DNA of 64,000 nt. Source: Verrucomicrobiia bacterium. Lineage in GTDB: Bacteria; Verrucomicrobiota; Verrucomicrobiia; Limisphaerales; CAIMTB01. The stretch is from NCBI GenBank assembly GCA_019634625.1, contig JAHCBA010000026.1, forward strand, positions 1 to 64,000, given 5' to 3'. How positions within the stretch are numbered: position 1 is the first letter of the stretch; the number at the start of each line of letters is the position of its first letter. Below are positions 24,998-35,818 of the stretch, piece by piece. The notes beneath the pieces are model-generated. The model had not been told where the DNA came from. It saw only the letters and a list, made by a program, of their open reading frames with translations, and did no database searches. Made by a program: the position numbers and the translations under genes.

Positions 24998-27900
24998 ATG
25001 ACTTTTTCGAAAGAATCCACAAACCATGCAGGTTCTGACTTGGGCCGCCGGCTGCTTCTGCTGGCCCTGGTTGTCCTTGCTCCCGTCCGGCCTGCATCGG
25101 CGGGCTCGGTGGTCCGTCTCTACTACGACAATCTCTCCGTCAGTTCCTCGCCGACAATCTTCCGCATCGGACTGGCCTCGCTCACAAACTCAACCCGGTT
25201 CCCGGACCAACCCTCGTTCCGGGAGCAGCTCGACGACTTCACGGCCCTTCCGGGGTCGCCCCTGAGGGCCGGGCTCCAGGGGAAGGACAATTCCGGCAAC
25301 GACTTCGGCTCCTATATCAGGGGCTATATCGAGGCCCCAGTCACCGGAGAATATCTGTTCAACGTCGCCAGCGACGATAACTCGGCCCTCCTGTTGAGCA
25401 CGGACCACACCGAGGCGAACAAGCGAACCATCGCCTTCGAGACGGAGAGCGGGGCGCCCCTGTTCGGCGGTCCGCGACAGGACCAGCGCCTTTCGGCGCC
25501 CATCTCGCTGGTGCGCGGCCGGAAGTACTACTTCGAGGTGCTTCACAAGCAGGCCGGAGGATCAAGTTACATCCAGGTCGGCTGGCAACGTCCCGACGGA
25601 GTTCAGGAGATCGTCCCCGCATTGCACCTTGCCCAGTACCCGATCGATCCCTTCCTGGGCACCGGCCAAACCGACCTCGCTCCTGTCTTTAATGTCAGGG
25701 GGCGCGAGGGCGGGAACCTGCCCGCCTCGGTAAGTCTGGAGGAGGGAAGCGCACTGCTCCTCGAGTTGGATGTGGTGGCCGCCCAACCGACCGTCTTTCG
25801 ATGGACCATCGACGGCGAGGTCATCCCTGACGAGAACCTGTCCTTCCTTTCCATTCCACGGGTCCCGGCCACCCTTCACGGCAAGCGCATCGCCGCACGG
25901 GTCGAGAATGCCTTCGGCTCCCTTGATTCCGCCGTCGCGACGCTGTCCGTGAAGCCCGATACCACCCGCCCCTCCGTCATCGGAGTCGAGACAGGGGGGA
26001 ATCCGAATCTCCTGCGGATCACCTACAGCGAACCCGTGGAGCCCGCATCGGCGCTCGATGTCGCCAACTACGAGGTCCGGAGCGTCGGGGGGGACACCTT
26101 GACCGTCGGGTCCGCCGTGTCCGTTTCGGGCGACCGGGTCGTGGAGCTATCGGGCGCGTTCGGTTTCCGGGCCGGGGTGGATTACCATGTCACGGTTCGA
26201 AACGTACGCGACCGGGCCACTGCCCCCAATCCGATTGCGCCGGATCCCACCACGGTGGCGTTCGTCTTCTCCGCGCCGATCGGGACCACTTACACCTTCG
26301 ATGGGGGACGTCCGTCCGGATTCCGATTCTTCGGGTCCGCCGATGTCATCTCGACCGGAAGTCACGACGGCAGCGGCTTCCTGCAACTCACCGACGCCTT
26401 CCGGAATCGAAACGGCGCCGTTCTCCTGGAGGAGCGCCGCGATGTGGACCAGGTCCGAATCCGGTTCAAGGCCCGGTTCGGGGACGGGGATTCGACCAGC
26501 GGTCTCGATCTTCCGGGCGACGGAATGAGCGTCAACGTGGCCGGAGATCTCCCCCTGGGAACGCTCACCGCACCGGAGGAGGGATTTGCACCCGACGTGC
26601 CCGGGGACCGGATCGCCTTCACCTTCGACACTCATCCCGACAGCTCCATCGATCCCGTGGCCTTTGGCGTTGTCTTCAACAACCAGGTTCTCACAAACGT
26701 TCTCGCGGGCACGAACGGTTTAACCCTGAACGGCATTCCGCCCATCACCCGACTCGATGGGCGCTGGGTGGACGTGGACATCGACCTTCGCCGCAACGGA
26801 CTCCTCACCCTGCGCTTCGACGGTGTCACGATTCTGGACGAGTTCCCCACCCCGTTTGAGATCGTACGCAACGCCCAGATCGGATTGGCAGCACGCACGC
26901 GGTCGTGGTTCCAGACCCACTGGATCGACGACCTCAACATCAATTACGGCGAGGGAGACATCGGCGATGTCGGCCTCTCCTCCGACAGTATTCTCGGCGG
27001 CGAATTCCCGGAGGGTTCCGAGGTGCGACTCGAGGCCCTGCCCGTCGGGGCGGGACCGTTCGTATACGAATGGGTCAGGAACGGAGTGGCGATCCCGAAC
27101 GAATCCTCTCGCATCCTCCGATTCCCCGCCACCGCCGGGGCCGGCGGCCAGTTCTCGGTTCGCGTTCGCAATGCGTTCAGCGAGTTCACCAGCGAGCCCC
27201 GAAGCGTCTCCGTCCTGGCGGATCTGCAACCGCCCGAATTGATCGCGATCCGCGGACTGGCCGGCGGCGTGAACCGTATCGAACTGACCTTCGACGAACC
27301 GCTCGATCCCGTCACCGCAACGGATCCGGCGACGTACTCCTCGCCTCTGCTTCGGGTCGGCTCCGCCACGCTGGGCGCGGATGGGCGAACCGTCGTCCTC
27401 GAGACAACGCCGCAACGCGTGGGCATCACCTATCCCGTGGTCATCCGGGGTCTTCGAGACCGGGCTGTCGCCGGCAATTCGTTGAACACTGATGTGTCGT
27501 TCGTCTCGGCCATCACCTATCGGGACGAGGTACTCGCCGACCAGCCGACGCGCTTCTTTCGGTTCGAGGAGACTTCCGGCACGGTGGCGTTCACCGAGGC
27601 GGTCGCCGGAGACCGAGCCAACACCAACGGCACCTACATCAATCTGCCCATACTCGGGGTTCCCAGCCTGGTGCCGTCGGCGACCGGTGAGTTCGCCGTG
27701 CATCTCGTCGGCGCCCAAACGAATTACATCGCGGTTCCGAACGGGGGGGACATCAACGACTTCCGGGGACCCTGGGCCAAGAAGACGGTCGAGTTCTGGT
27801 TCCGGGCCCACAGCGTCCCGCCTCCCGGCGCCACATCGTTGCCGCACAATACCGCAGGTCTGTACGAGGAGGGTGGCGGACAACGCAGCATTCACCTGCA

Positions 27901-30256
27901 CCTCTGGCGCGATCCCGCCAAGAGCAATCCCGCCGAGTCGGAGTTGGTGTTTCATGCCTTCAACGACGGCCCCGACGGTCCCGGCGCCCCCTTCGGCATT
28001 CGTCAGTTCGATCCGGTGTATGTCACCCACACCATCCGCACCAACGTGACTTACCACGTCGTGGGAGTCTTCGACGGCCGGACCGACAGCCTCGACGGCG
28101 AGCTGAGACTCTATATCGACAGCGAGTTGGTGGCACGATCCACCAACGGCGTCGGGCAAATCTACAATCACAACGGCGACGTCCGGATCGGAAGCGGCAG
28201 CGCGCGGACCTTCTTCAACGTCAGCGCAGCGTTCGGCCCGCTCGACGGCATCATCGACGACTTATCCCTGTACAACACCGTGCTCTCCGAGGAGCGCATC
28301 CGAGCGCGCTACCTGGCCGGCATCGGGGCCAGTTTGGCGGCGACGAACCCGCCGACGATCATCGAGTCCGTCGATCCGCGCGGACACCCGCGCCGCGTCA
28401 ACGTCGTCTTCAACCAGCCCGTCGGTCCGCAATCGGCGAATCGCGTTGAGAACTACTCTCTGCGCACGGACCAGGGAACCGTCCTGGCCATCGGATCCGC
28501 CCAATTGCAGGACGACCTCGTCACGGTCCGGCTCGACGGTCCCTTCGACTTCGCCGCCGGAGGTCGGTACGAACTCACAGTGCAGGACGTCGCCGACATC
28601 CTCGCACCCGAAAACGTTGTGGTCCCAACCACTGTGGCGTTCTCGTTTGCGTCGGAGGGACCCGTGGCGATCGGGACCGGTAGCGACCTGGGCGCCAGGC
28701 AGATCGTCGAGAACCAGACCGCGCGCTTCTCAGTCGTTCCCGCCGGGCAGCCGCCCTTCACCTTCCAGTGGACACGAAACGGTGTCCCTCTCGAAGGAGA
28801 GAACGGGTCGGCCCTGGAGTTCGAGGCGACGATCGCCTCGGCGGGCGAATACTCGGTCGTGGTCAGCAACGAGTTCAGCTTCGTCGTCGGCCCCCCCGCC
28901 TCGTTGACCGTTGTGCCGGACATCGTGGCTCCAGCGTTGGTGGGCGTTCGTGGCCTGTCCGGTTCGCTCAACCAGGTCCGGCTGCGCTTCAGTGAACCGC
29001 TGGACCCCCTTACCGCCGCAAACCCTGCCACGTACCGGATTGCCGGGCTGAACCTCGTTGAGGCCGTCTTGTCGGCCGACGGGCGCGAAGTCGTCCTCGA
29101 AACCTCGCCGCAGACTCACGGCACGCGGTATTCGGTCTCGGTCGAAGGATTACGCGACCGGGCCTTCATCCCGAATGCCCTCACCACCACTGCCAGTTTC
29201 GTCTCGGCGGTGAGTTATCGGGACGAGATTCTGGCCGAGAATCCAGTGCGCTACTGGCCGTTGAACGAGACCTCGGGCGGAAACTTCTTCACTCTGGTCT
29301 CCCGATTCGACCAGGTGCCGGAGAACTTGGTGGGAATCATTACCAACGGCCCCACCCTCGGTGTTCCAAGCCTGGTCTCCAACCTGCCGACCGATACCGC
29401 GATCGGATTTCGCGGCGATAGCCTGAACTACCTGCATCTGCCCAACGGCAGAGATATCAACGCGCTTCTGGGCCCATGGGCCAAGCGAACCCATCTCTTC
29501 CACTTCCGTGCCGATTCGCTCCCGCGGATCACCGACGGAACCAACGTCGCCGCGCCGGCGATCTTCGGGCACGACCGCATCGGCATCTACCTTTACGGAA
29601 CCCAGGACACCAACGCGCCCACCGAGGCCCTGCTGGTCTTCACCGCGCACAATAGCGTCAGCGAGGGACCGGCAAGTCCCTGGGGCGCCCTCAGTGGAAA
29701 TCCCGACACCGCCAAGTTCGTCTCGGTACCCGTCCAGGCCGGGCGGGTGTACCACGTCGCCGCGGTGCTCGACGGTTCCGCCACCACGTTCACCGGTCAA
29801 TTGCGCCTCTATCTGGACGGTGAACTCGTCGGAGTCGTCGGGGGCATCGGCCAGATCTACAAGCATCCCAACACCCGAATCGGGTTGGGCAGCGCTCCGT
29901 TCCGCCGTCACGACGGCATCAACACCTCGATCGATCCCTCATCGGCCAATCGCAACGAGAGTCTCGATGGGGTCATCGACGAGTTCGTCATCATCGACCG
30001 CGCACTGTCCGCGGCGCGCATAGCGGAACTCCATCGACTCGCACAGATCCCGCCCCCGGAAGACAACGGGAGCGGTCCGCCCCGGATTACCTCGGTGGGG
30101 ATCCAGGCGGGAAACGTGGTTGTGGCTTGGGAAGGTCCTGGGCAGTTGCAGCGCAGCGATGCTCCCGACGGTCCGTTCGTCACCGTACCCGGGGCCACCA
30201 ATCCACACACCGAACCGGTGGACGCGGCACGGCGCTTCTATCGAATCGCGCGGTAG
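24998..30256 (+). CDS. Giant secreted PA14 / Ig-like / LamG repeat protein
   Basis: 1752 residues. The signal peptide ends near 'VRPASAG' (about 36). A PA14 domain follows (about 45-205, 'YIRGYIEAPVTGEYLFNVAS' and 'VGWQRPDG'), then alternating modules: Ig-like domains ('PFVYEWVRNGVAIPNESS', 'PFTFQWTRNGVPLEGENGS'), SbsA/big-like domains with 'NRIELTFDEPLDPVTA' and 'NQVRLRFSEPLDPLTA', and concanavalin/LamG domains ('VEFWFRAHSVPPPG', 'GQLRLYLDGELVGVVGGIGQ'). At least three module sets are near-duplicates, implying internal duplication. The end 'GPGQLQRSDAPDGPFVTVPG' is a common verrucomicrobial terminal motif. Probable surface glycan-binding or adhesive protein; no catalytic motif. Confidence 0.85.
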   Translation: MTFSKESTNHAGSDLGRRLLLLALVVLAPVRPASAGSVVRLYYDNLSVSSSPTIFRIGLASLTNSTRFPDQPSFREQLDDFTALPGSPLRAGLQGKDNSGNDFGSYIRGYIEAPVTGEYLFNVASDDNSALLLSTDHTEANKRTIAFETESGAPLFGGPRQDQRLSAPISLVRGRKYYFEVLHKQAGGSSYIQVGWQRPDGVQEIVPALHLAQYPIDPFLGTGQTDLAPVFNVRGREGGNLPASVSLEEGSALLLELDVVAAQPTVFRWTIDGEVIPDENLSFLSIPRVPATLHGKRIAARVENAFGSLDSAVATLSVKPDTTRPSVIGVETGGNPNLLRITYSEPVEPASALDVANYEVRSVGGDTLTVGSAVSVSGDRVVELSGAFGFRAGVDYHVTVRNVRDRATAPNPIAPDPTTVAFVFSAPIGTTYTFDGGRPSGFRFFGSADVISTGSHDGSGFLQLTDAFRNRNGAVLLEERRDVDQVRIRFKARFGDGDSTSGLDLPGDGMSVNVAGDLPLGTLTAPEEGFAPDVPGDRIAFTFDTHPDSSIDPVAFGVVFNNQVLTNVLAGTNGLTLNGIPPITRLDGRWVDVDIDLRRNGLLTLRFDGVTILDEFPTPFEIVRNAQIGLAARTRSWFQTHWIDDLNINYGEGDIGDVGLSSDSILGGEFPEGSEVRLEALPVGAGPFVYEWVRNGVAIPNESSRILRFPATAGAGGQFSVRVRNAFSEFTSEPRSVSVLADLQPPELIAIRGLAGGVNRIELTFDEPLDPVTATDPATYSSPLLRVGSATLGADGRTVVLETTPQRVGITYPVVIRGLRDRAVAGNSLNTDVSFVSAITYRDEVLADQPTRFFRFEETSGTVAFTEAVAGDRANTNGTYINLPILGVPSLVPSATGEFAVHLVGAQTNYIAVPNGGDINDFRGPWAKKTVEFWFRAHSVPPPGATSLPHNTAGLYEEGGGQRSIHLHLWRDPAKSNPAESELVFHAFNDGPDGPGAPFGIRQFDPVYVTHTIRTNVTYHVVGVFDGRTDSLDGELRLYIDSELVARSTNGVGQIYNHNGDVRIGSGSARTFFNVSAAFGPLDGIIDDLSLYNTVLSEERIRARYLAGIGASLAATNPPTIIESVDPRGHPRRVNVVFNQPVGPQSANRVENYSLRTDQGTVLAIGSAQLQDDLVTVRLDGPFDFAAGGRYELTVQDVADILAPENVVVPTTVAFSFASEGPVAIGTGSDLGARQIVENQTARFSVVPAGQPPFTFQWTRNGVPLEGENGSALEFEATIASAGEYSVVVSNEFSFVVGPPASLTVVPDIVAPALVGVRGLSGSLNQVRLRFSEPLDPLTAANPATYRIAGLNLVEAVLSADGREVVLETSPQTHGTRYSVSVEGLRDRAFIPNALTTTASFVSAVSYRDEILAENPVRYWPLNETSGGNFFTLVSRFDQVPENLVGIITNGPTLGVPSLVSNLPTDTAIGFRGDSLNYLHLPNGRDINALLGPWAKRTHLFHFRADSLPRITDGTNVAAPAIFGHDRIGIYLYGTQDTNAPTEALLVFTAHNSVSEGPASPWGALSGNPDTAKFVSVPVQAGRVYHVAAVLDGSATTFTGQLRLYLDGELVGVVGGIGQIYKHPNTRIGLGSAPFRRHDGINTSIDPSSANRNESLDGVIDEFVIIDRALSAARIAELHRLAQIPPPEDNGSGPPRITSVGIQAGNVVVAWEGPGQLQRSDAPDGPFVTVPGATNPHTEPVDAARRFYRIAR

Positions 30257-30528
30257 TCCGATTCGTTCATCGAACACCCGCAAACCGTCGCCAACCTATC
30301 GTGAACACTCACCTTCCTATTCGGCGTCCTTCGTGCCGCCGTTCCTCGGCGAGGGCCCGTTATTCGTATCGCGCCTCCGCCTGGGCGGTTCGACCGACTT
30401 GGCGTTTCCCCATCCATCCACCGACAAACCCCAACCTTCCCCCGGTCCCCGAGGCACCCCCTGCCAAAGGGATCGGGGTCACTCAACCTCCGAATTCCTG
30501 CAACCTTAGCAACATTAGCATCCCTACC

Positions 30529-33138
30529 ATGATATCCTTCCGATCATCCAGCAGGCTGCGGCTCGCCGCGATCCTGCTCTGCATTGTCTTCCCGATCGCC
30601 ACTGCCGTCATGGGGGCGCCCAGAAGGGCCTCCATCGCGCCCGAGGAACTCGAGTTCTTCGAGAAGAAGATCCGACCCGTTCTCGCGAACAGTTGCTATG
30701 AGTGCCACTCGGAGGAAAAGGACGCCATGAAAGGCGACCTTGTCCTCGACACCCGCGACGGAATTCGGGCCGGAGGCGAGCGGGGGCCCGCCGTCGTTCC
30801 CCGGAACCTCGATGACAGCATCCTCCTCCGGGCCATCCGCCAGGAGGGGCGGCTTCGAATGCCACCGGACAATCGCGGCGGTCCACTGCCCGACGATGTC
30901 ATCGCCGACTTCGAGAAGTGGATCTCGATGGGGGCGCCGGACCCTCGAAACTCAGCCAGCGTTGGGGGAGCCGCTTCGTCGCGTCCCGAACGGGAAGTCG
31001 ATTGGGACAAGGAACGCGAGTTCTGGGCCTATAAGAGACCGGAGCCCACCCCCGCGCCGACCGTGACGGATGCCGAGTGGCCCTACAGCGACATCGATCG
31101 CTTCGTGCTCGCAAAGCAAGAGGAGCGTGGTATCCGACCCGTGGCCGACGCCGACACCCGATCTTTGGTAAGGCGGGTGTACTACGATCTTACCGGGCTG
31201 CCTCCGACCCCCGAGGAACTGGAGACCTTCGCCAGCGACGATTCGCCCGATGCCTTCGAAAGGCTGGTGGATCGGTTGATCGCCTCCGAACGGTTCGGTG
31301 AAAAGTGGGGCCGCCATTGGCTCGACGTGGCCCGTTACGGCGAGTCCACCGGGCTCGACCGCAACCTCAACTATCCGTACGCGTTCAGATACCGGAACTA
31401 CGTGATCGACGCGCTCAACAAGGACACACCCTACGATCGATTCATTCTCGAGCAGCTCGCGGGAGACCTTCTACCCGCCAGAAACCAGGAGCATCGGGAT
31501 GAGCTCACGATTGCCACCGGCTTTCTCGCCGTCGGGCCCAAGGGCATGAACGAGACACGACCGAAGTACTTCAAGTGGAACGTCGTGGACGACCAGATCG
31601 ACGTCACGACCCGCGGGTTTCTCGGGCTCACCGTGAGCTGCTCCCGTTGCCACGATCACAAGTTCGATCCCATCCCCACCCGCGACTACCACGCCCTGGC
31701 CGGGATCTTCTCCAGCAGCGAGACCCTGCATGGCACCGTGAGAGGACGGGGAAATCGACGCCCTTCGCTCCTGGTCGGACTCGCCGGAAATCCCGACCGG
31801 CCGGTGCTCTTCGGCAATGGACCCACCCCGAACAACACAAGGAACACGAACGCCTTCTTCAACCTCGGTTCCAGAACCAACGGGCCCGCCGCCGGAACGA
31901 ATGCCGCCCGGGCGCGCGCCCCTCGCACGCGCTCCACCAACAGCGAGCCGGTGGAACGTGTGCCCGCACGAGGACCCTATGCCATGGCCGTTCGGGACCT
32001 CGACGAACCTGTGGACGCGCCGCTGTACTTCCGGGGCGATCTCTCCAAGCCACGCGGCATCGTCCCCCGTGGGTACCTTCGAATCCTATCGCTCCCCGGG
32101 GCCCCTGCCATTCCAGAGGACAGCAGCGGGCGACTCCAACTGGCCCAGTGGATCATCCATCCGGACAATCCGTTGACCGCCCGGGTGATGGTCAATCGCG
32201 CGTGGCAGCACCTTTTCGGCGAGGGCATCGTCGGCACACCGGACAACTTCGGAGAACTGGGCAGCCGTCCCACGCATCCCGAGCTACTCGACCATCTGGC
32301 CCTCAAGTTCGTCATCGAGCAGCGGTGGTCGGTCAAGCAACTGGTTCGTTCCCTGGTCCTGACCCGCACCTACCGCCTGGGCACCCAGGTCGATGCCAGG
32401 GCCAACGAAATCGACCCGGAGAACACCCTTCTCTGGCGGGCCACTCCTCGGCGACTGACCGCCGAAGCCCTTCGCGACACAATCCTCGCCTCCAGCGGAC
32501 GACTCGATCTCGAACGCCCCGAGACCTCCGTCACCGCGGAGTTCGGCGACGGATACTACGGCGACAACATCTGGCCCGACGACTTCCCGGCCGAGTATCT
32601 CAAGCGCAGCGTTTATCTGCCCGTACCCCGGGATCTGGTGCCCGAGTCGCTGGCGCTCTTCGACTTCCCGAATCCAAGCCTGATCACCGCCCGTCGGGAG
32701 AACACCATCTCGCCAAGCCAGGCCCTCTTTCTGATGAACAATCCGTTCGTCCAGACCGAGGCGCTTCATCTGGCGCGGCGCGTTCTGCTCGAACGCGGCG
32801 GCTCGGACACGGATCGCCTCCGGGAGATCTACCGCATCGCGCTCCTGCGCGAGCCAAAGACGGAGGAGATCGCTCGGGCCCGGGAGTTTATCGTCAACCA
32901 GGTCCGGACCTTCGCCGAAAGCGATCCGGGATGGCATGACGCCGAGGGATCCGACGTGGAGCCCACGGTCCTGCTCGTCCCATCGCAATCCGTCCGGGCC
33001 GACGGAAGGCCCGCCGAGATCGTCCGTCGGACAAGACAGCACATCGCGGCCCCCGAGCCGGCCAGTCCTCGCGAGTCGGCATGGACACTTCTCACTCAAG
33101 CGGTCTTCGCGAGCGCGGAGTTTCGCTACCTCGACTGA
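30529..33138 (+). CDS. PSD1-type cytochrome c protein (second copy)
   Basis: 869 residues from ATG 30529; the frame is open upstream to 30127 but that part overlaps the PA14 gene. A signal peptide is followed by the haem motif CYECH (C56, C59, H60) and 'LRMPPDNRGGPL'. DUF1549 ('LVRRVYYDLTGLPPTPEELE', 'WGRHWLDVARYGES', 'CSRCHDHKFDPI') and DUF1553 ('ARVMVNRAWQHLFGEGIV', 'SQALFLMNNPFV') complete it. It is longer and more typical than the copy at 329. About 270 bp of featureless DNA separates it from the PA14 gene, and 39 bp from its DUF1501 partner. Confidence 0.92.
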   Translation: MISFRSSSRLRLAAILLCIVFPIATAVMGAPRRASIAPEELEFFEKKIRPVLANSCYECHSEEKDAMKGDLVLDTRDGIRAGGERGPAVVPRNLDDSILLRAIRQEGRLRMPPDNRGGPLPDDVIADFEKWISMGAPDPRNSASVGGAASSRPEREVDWDKEREFWAYKRPEPTPAPTVTDAEWPYSDIDRFVLAKQEERGIRPVADADTRSLVRRVYYDLTGLPPTPEELETFASDDSPDAFERLVDRLIASERFGEKWGRHWLDVARYGESTGLDRNLNYPYAFRYRNYVIDALNKDTPYDRFILEQLAGDLLPARNQEHRDELTIATGFLAVGPKGMNETRPKYFKWNVVDDQIDVTTRGFLGLTVSCSRCHDHKFDPIPTRDYHALAGIFSSSETLHGTVRGRGNRRPSLLVGLAGNPDRPVLFGNGPTPNNTRNTNAFFNLGSRTNGPAAGTNAARARAPRTRSTNSEPVERVPARGPYAMAVRDLDEPVDAPLYFRGDLSKPRGIVPRGYLRILSLPGAPAIPEDSSGRLQLAQWIIHPDNPLTARVMVNRAWQHLFGEGIVGTPDNFGELGSRPTHPELLDHLALKFVIEQRWSVKQLVRSLVLTRTYRLGTQVDARANEIDPENTLLWRATPRRLTAEALRDTILASSGRLDLERPETSVTAEFGDGYYGDNIWPDDFPAEYLKRSVYLPVPRDLVPESLALFDFPNPSLITARRENTISPSQALFLMNNPFVQTEALHLARRVLLERGGSDTDRLREIYRIALLREPKTEEIARAREFIVNQVRTFAESDPGWHDAEGSDVEPTVLLVPSQSVRADGRPAEIVRRTRQHIAAPEPASPRESAWTLLTQAVFASAEFRYLD

Positions 33139-33177
33139 GTCAACCCGAACCTCAACCAACCAAAGCAATCCCTCATC

Positions 33178-34617
33178 ATGAATCCCATCAAGACCAACAC
33201 TCCCTTCCGCTGCGACGATCGCCTCCCCGGAGTCGTCTCCCGCCGCAACCTTCTGAAAACGCTTACCACCGGTTTCGGGTACATGGCCTTCGCCGGACTG
33301 GCGACGCGGTCCGCCCTGGCTGACGCCGCGGCAGATACCACTCCCGGCAAGAGTCTCCTACTGCCCCGCGAGCCGCACTTCACCCCGCGCGCCAAGCGGG
33401 TGATCTTCCTCGGTATGCAGGGAGCGCCGTCCCCGATGGACACGTTCGAATACAAACCCAAGCTCAAGGAAGACGACGGCAAGCCCGGGAGGGTCGATTC
33501 CGACCGGGTGGTCATTGGCTCGCCCTTCGAGTTCAAGCAGCATGGCCAGAGCGGCGCCTGGGTCTCCGAGCTGTTTCCCCATGTGTCCACCAAGGTGGAC
33601 GAACTCACATTCCTGCGAGGCATGTGGACCGACGCCCCCGCATTGCATCCCCAGGCCTGGCCCGCCATGCATACCGGCAGCCCGTTGTTCGTTCGTCCGT
33701 CCATGGGATCCTGGATTCTGTACGGCCTGGGAACGGAAAACCAAAACCTGCCCGGCTTCGTGTCGATCAAGCCGACTCTGTCCATCGGCGGCGGGCAATC
33801 CTACGAGTCGGCCTTTCTCCCTTCGGTGTTCTCGGCCACTCGAATCGGGGATTCCAAGACGCCCATCGAGAAGTGCCGGGTCAGCAACATCGCGAACGAG
33901 CATCCCACGGCCCGCAGTCAGCGAAGCCAGCTCGATCTGCTCCAGGCGATGAATCGCGATTACCTCGATAGAGGGCACCTGGACCAACAGGTCGAAGGCG
34001 TCATCGAATCCTACGAACTCGCTTTCAAAATGCAGGTCGAGGTTCCCGACATCACCGACCTTTCCCAGGAATCCCAATCAACCTTCGACCTCTACGGAAT
34101 CGGCACGGACGAGACGGACGACTTCGGCCGGCAGTGCCTGCTCGCCCGGCGCCTCGCCGAGGCCGGCGTCCGATTCGTCGAAGTCTGCTATGACGACTGG
34201 GATCATCACGGGCTGCTCTACAGCGGTCTCAAGAAGAGCTGCAAGGCCACCGATCAACCCATCGCCGCGCTGCTGACCGATCTCGATCAACGCGGGCTCC
34301 TCGACGATACCCTGGTTCTCTGGGGCGGAGAATTCGGTCGCACCCCTGACTGCCCGAGGCCGGACGGGCGCGATCACAACGGCAAGGGATGGACCATGTG
34401 GATGGCAGGCGGTGGAGTGAAGAAGGGATTCTCCTACGGCGAGACCGACGACTACGGAGTCGAGGCCCTCTCCGGACGGATGAACTATCACGACCTCCAC
34501 GCCACCATGTTGCACCTGCTCGGCCTCGACCATGAACGCCTGACCTACCGGTACGGCGGACGAGACTTCCGACTGACCGACGTCGCCGGCGACGTTCACA
34601 AGGAAATCTTCGCCTGA
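33178..34617 (+). CDS. DUF1501 family protein (second copy), Tat-exported
   Basis: 479 residues with 'VVSRRNLLKTLTTGFGYMAF', a clear twin-arginine leader. Landmarks are 'VIFLGMQGAPSPMDTFEYKP', 'RFVEVCYDDWDHHGLL', 'VLWGGEFGRTPDCPRPDGRD' and 'HATMLHLLGLDHERLTYRY'. Partner of the preceding PSD1 cytochrome. The operon ends at the stem-loop 34668-34709. Confidence 0.92.
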   Translation: MNPIKTNTPFRCDDRLPGVVSRRNLLKTLTTGFGYMAFAGLATRSALADAAADTTPGKSLLLPREPHFTPRAKRVIFLGMQGAPSPMDTFEYKPKLKEDDGKPGRVDSDRVVIGSPFEFKQHGQSGAWVSELFPHVSTKVDELTFLRGMWTDAPALHPQAWPAMHTGSPLFVRPSMGSWILYGLGTENQNLPGFVSIKPTLSIGGGQSYESAFLPSVFSATRIGDSKTPIEKCRVSNIANEHPTARSQRSQLDLLQAMNRDYLDRGHLDQQVEGVIESYELAFKMQVEVPDITDLSQESQSTFDLYGIGTDETDDFGRQCLLARRLAEAGVRFVEVCYDDWDHHGLLYSGLKKSCKATDQPIAALLTDLDQRGLLDDTLVLWGGEFGRTPDCPRPDGRDHNGKGWTMWMAGGGVKKGFSYGETDDYGVEALSGRMNYHDLHATMLHLLGLDHERLTYRYGGRDFRLTDVAGDVHKEIFA

Positions 34618-34667
34618 AGGATCGGGATCGACGCCGACTATCGGCGTGAGCTCGGAATCCCGCGCCT

Positions 34668-34709
34668 CCCGCACCGTGGCCTCGATCGGAGGGACGGTGC
34701 GGGATTTTA
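34668..34709 (+). terminator. Rho-independent-like terminator after the DUF1501 gene
   Basis: A 10-bp perfect stem (cccgcaccgt 34668-34677 / acggtgcggg 34694-34703) with a 16-nt loop is followed by 'attttactttt'. It lies 50 bp after the DUF1501 stop and abuts the convergent cysK stop, so it may serve both directions, although the T-rich tail is on the plus strand. Confidence 0.7.
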
Positions 34710-35684
34710 CTTTTCCGGACTCCACCCGGCAATGCGTCGGCGCGCTTCGTCCGCCAGGGTCGTGCTGAGGTATCGCTCCCCTGTGCTGCATCCAATCGTG
34801 ACGATCAGCTTTCCCGCGTTCTCCGGTCGTGCCGCAACCTGCAGGGCCGCGATGACGTTGGCCCCGGTGGAAATGCCGGCGAGGATTCCCTCCTCTGCTG
34901 CCAGCCGCCGGGCTGTCAGAACGGCCTCCTCGCTGGACACGGCGATCACCTCGTCCAGTAGGGCGAGGTTCAGATTCTTCGGCACGAATCCGGCACCGGT
35001 CCCCTGAATTCTGTGAGGTCCCGGCTTGATCGGCTCACCCCTCAAGGTCTGCCCGATCACGGGCGACTCACTAGGTTCCACGGCGATGACCCGAAAACCC
35101 GGTTTTCGCTCCTTGAGGACTTCCCCCACCCCCGTAATCGTCCCCCCCGTCCCCACTGCGGATACCAGGATGTCCACTCGTCCGTCGGTATCGGACCAGA
35201 TTTCCTCCGCCGTCGTCCGCCGATGGATCTCGGGATTTGCCGGATTCTCGAACTGTTGGGGCATCCAGGCCCCGGGCGTGGTTCGCACCAGTTCCTCGGC
35301 CCGGCGGACCGCTCCCTTCATGCCGTCGCCGGACGGAGTGAGAACCAGTTCCGCTCCAAGCAACGCGAGGAGGGTCCTGCGCTCGACACTCATGCTTTCC
35401 GGCATCGTCAGCACGAGTCGGTAGCCGCGCGCGGCCGCCACGAAAGCCAACGCGATCCCCGTATTGCCTGATGTGGCTTCGATCACCGTGGTATCGGGGG
35501 TCAGGTGTCCGGAGCGTTCCGCCGCGTCGATCATCGCCAGGCCGATGCGATCCTTGACACTTCCGAGGGGGTTCGAGAACTCCCCCTTGATCGCAACGGT
35601 AGCCTTGAGTGCGGAGGTCACTCGGTTGAGCCTAACCAAGGGCGTGCGGCCGATGGTGGAGAGGATGTCGGATTGGATGGGCAT
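34707..35684 (-). CDS. cysK: Cysteine synthase A (O-acetylserine sulfhydrylase)
   Basis: 325 residues, full family length. It converts O-acetyl-L-serine and sulfide to cysteine, PLP-dependent, in the cytoplasm. The PLP lysine is K44 in '[11 protein letters not shown]'. '[20 protein letters not shown]' is the substrate loop, '[18 protein letters not shown]' the phosphate-binding glycine loop, and '[12 protein letters not shown]' the C-terminal signature. The region upstream holds a YezD-like small gene on the same strand, a pairing seen in sulfur-assimilation operons. Confidence 0.95.
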   Translation of the reverse strand: MPIQSDILSTIGRTPLVRLNRVTSALKATVAIKGEFSNPLGSVKDRIGLAMIDAAERSGHLTPDTTVIEATSGNTGIALAFVAAARGYRLVLTMPESMSVERRTLLALLGAELVLTPSGDGMKGAVRRAEELVRTTPGAWMPQQFENPANPEIHRRTTAEEIWSDTDGRVDILVSAVGTGGTITGVGEVLKERKPGFRVIAVEPSESPVIGQTLRGEPIKPGPHRIQGTGAGFVPKNLNLALLDEVIAVSSEEAVLTARRLAAEEGILAGISTGANVIAALQVAARPENAGKLIVTIGCSTGERYLSTTLADEARRRIAGWSPEK

Positions 35685-35818
35685 GAGAGGATTCGTGCTT
35701 GAGGTTGGGTCGAAGGCACCGGTCCGGTCGGTGCAGACATGGAAAGGATGCTGCGTTCAGGGGAATGCCCGGGCGTACCCGCTCGGGCCAAGGTTCCTGG
35801 CGGGCGCCTCCTCGCGCA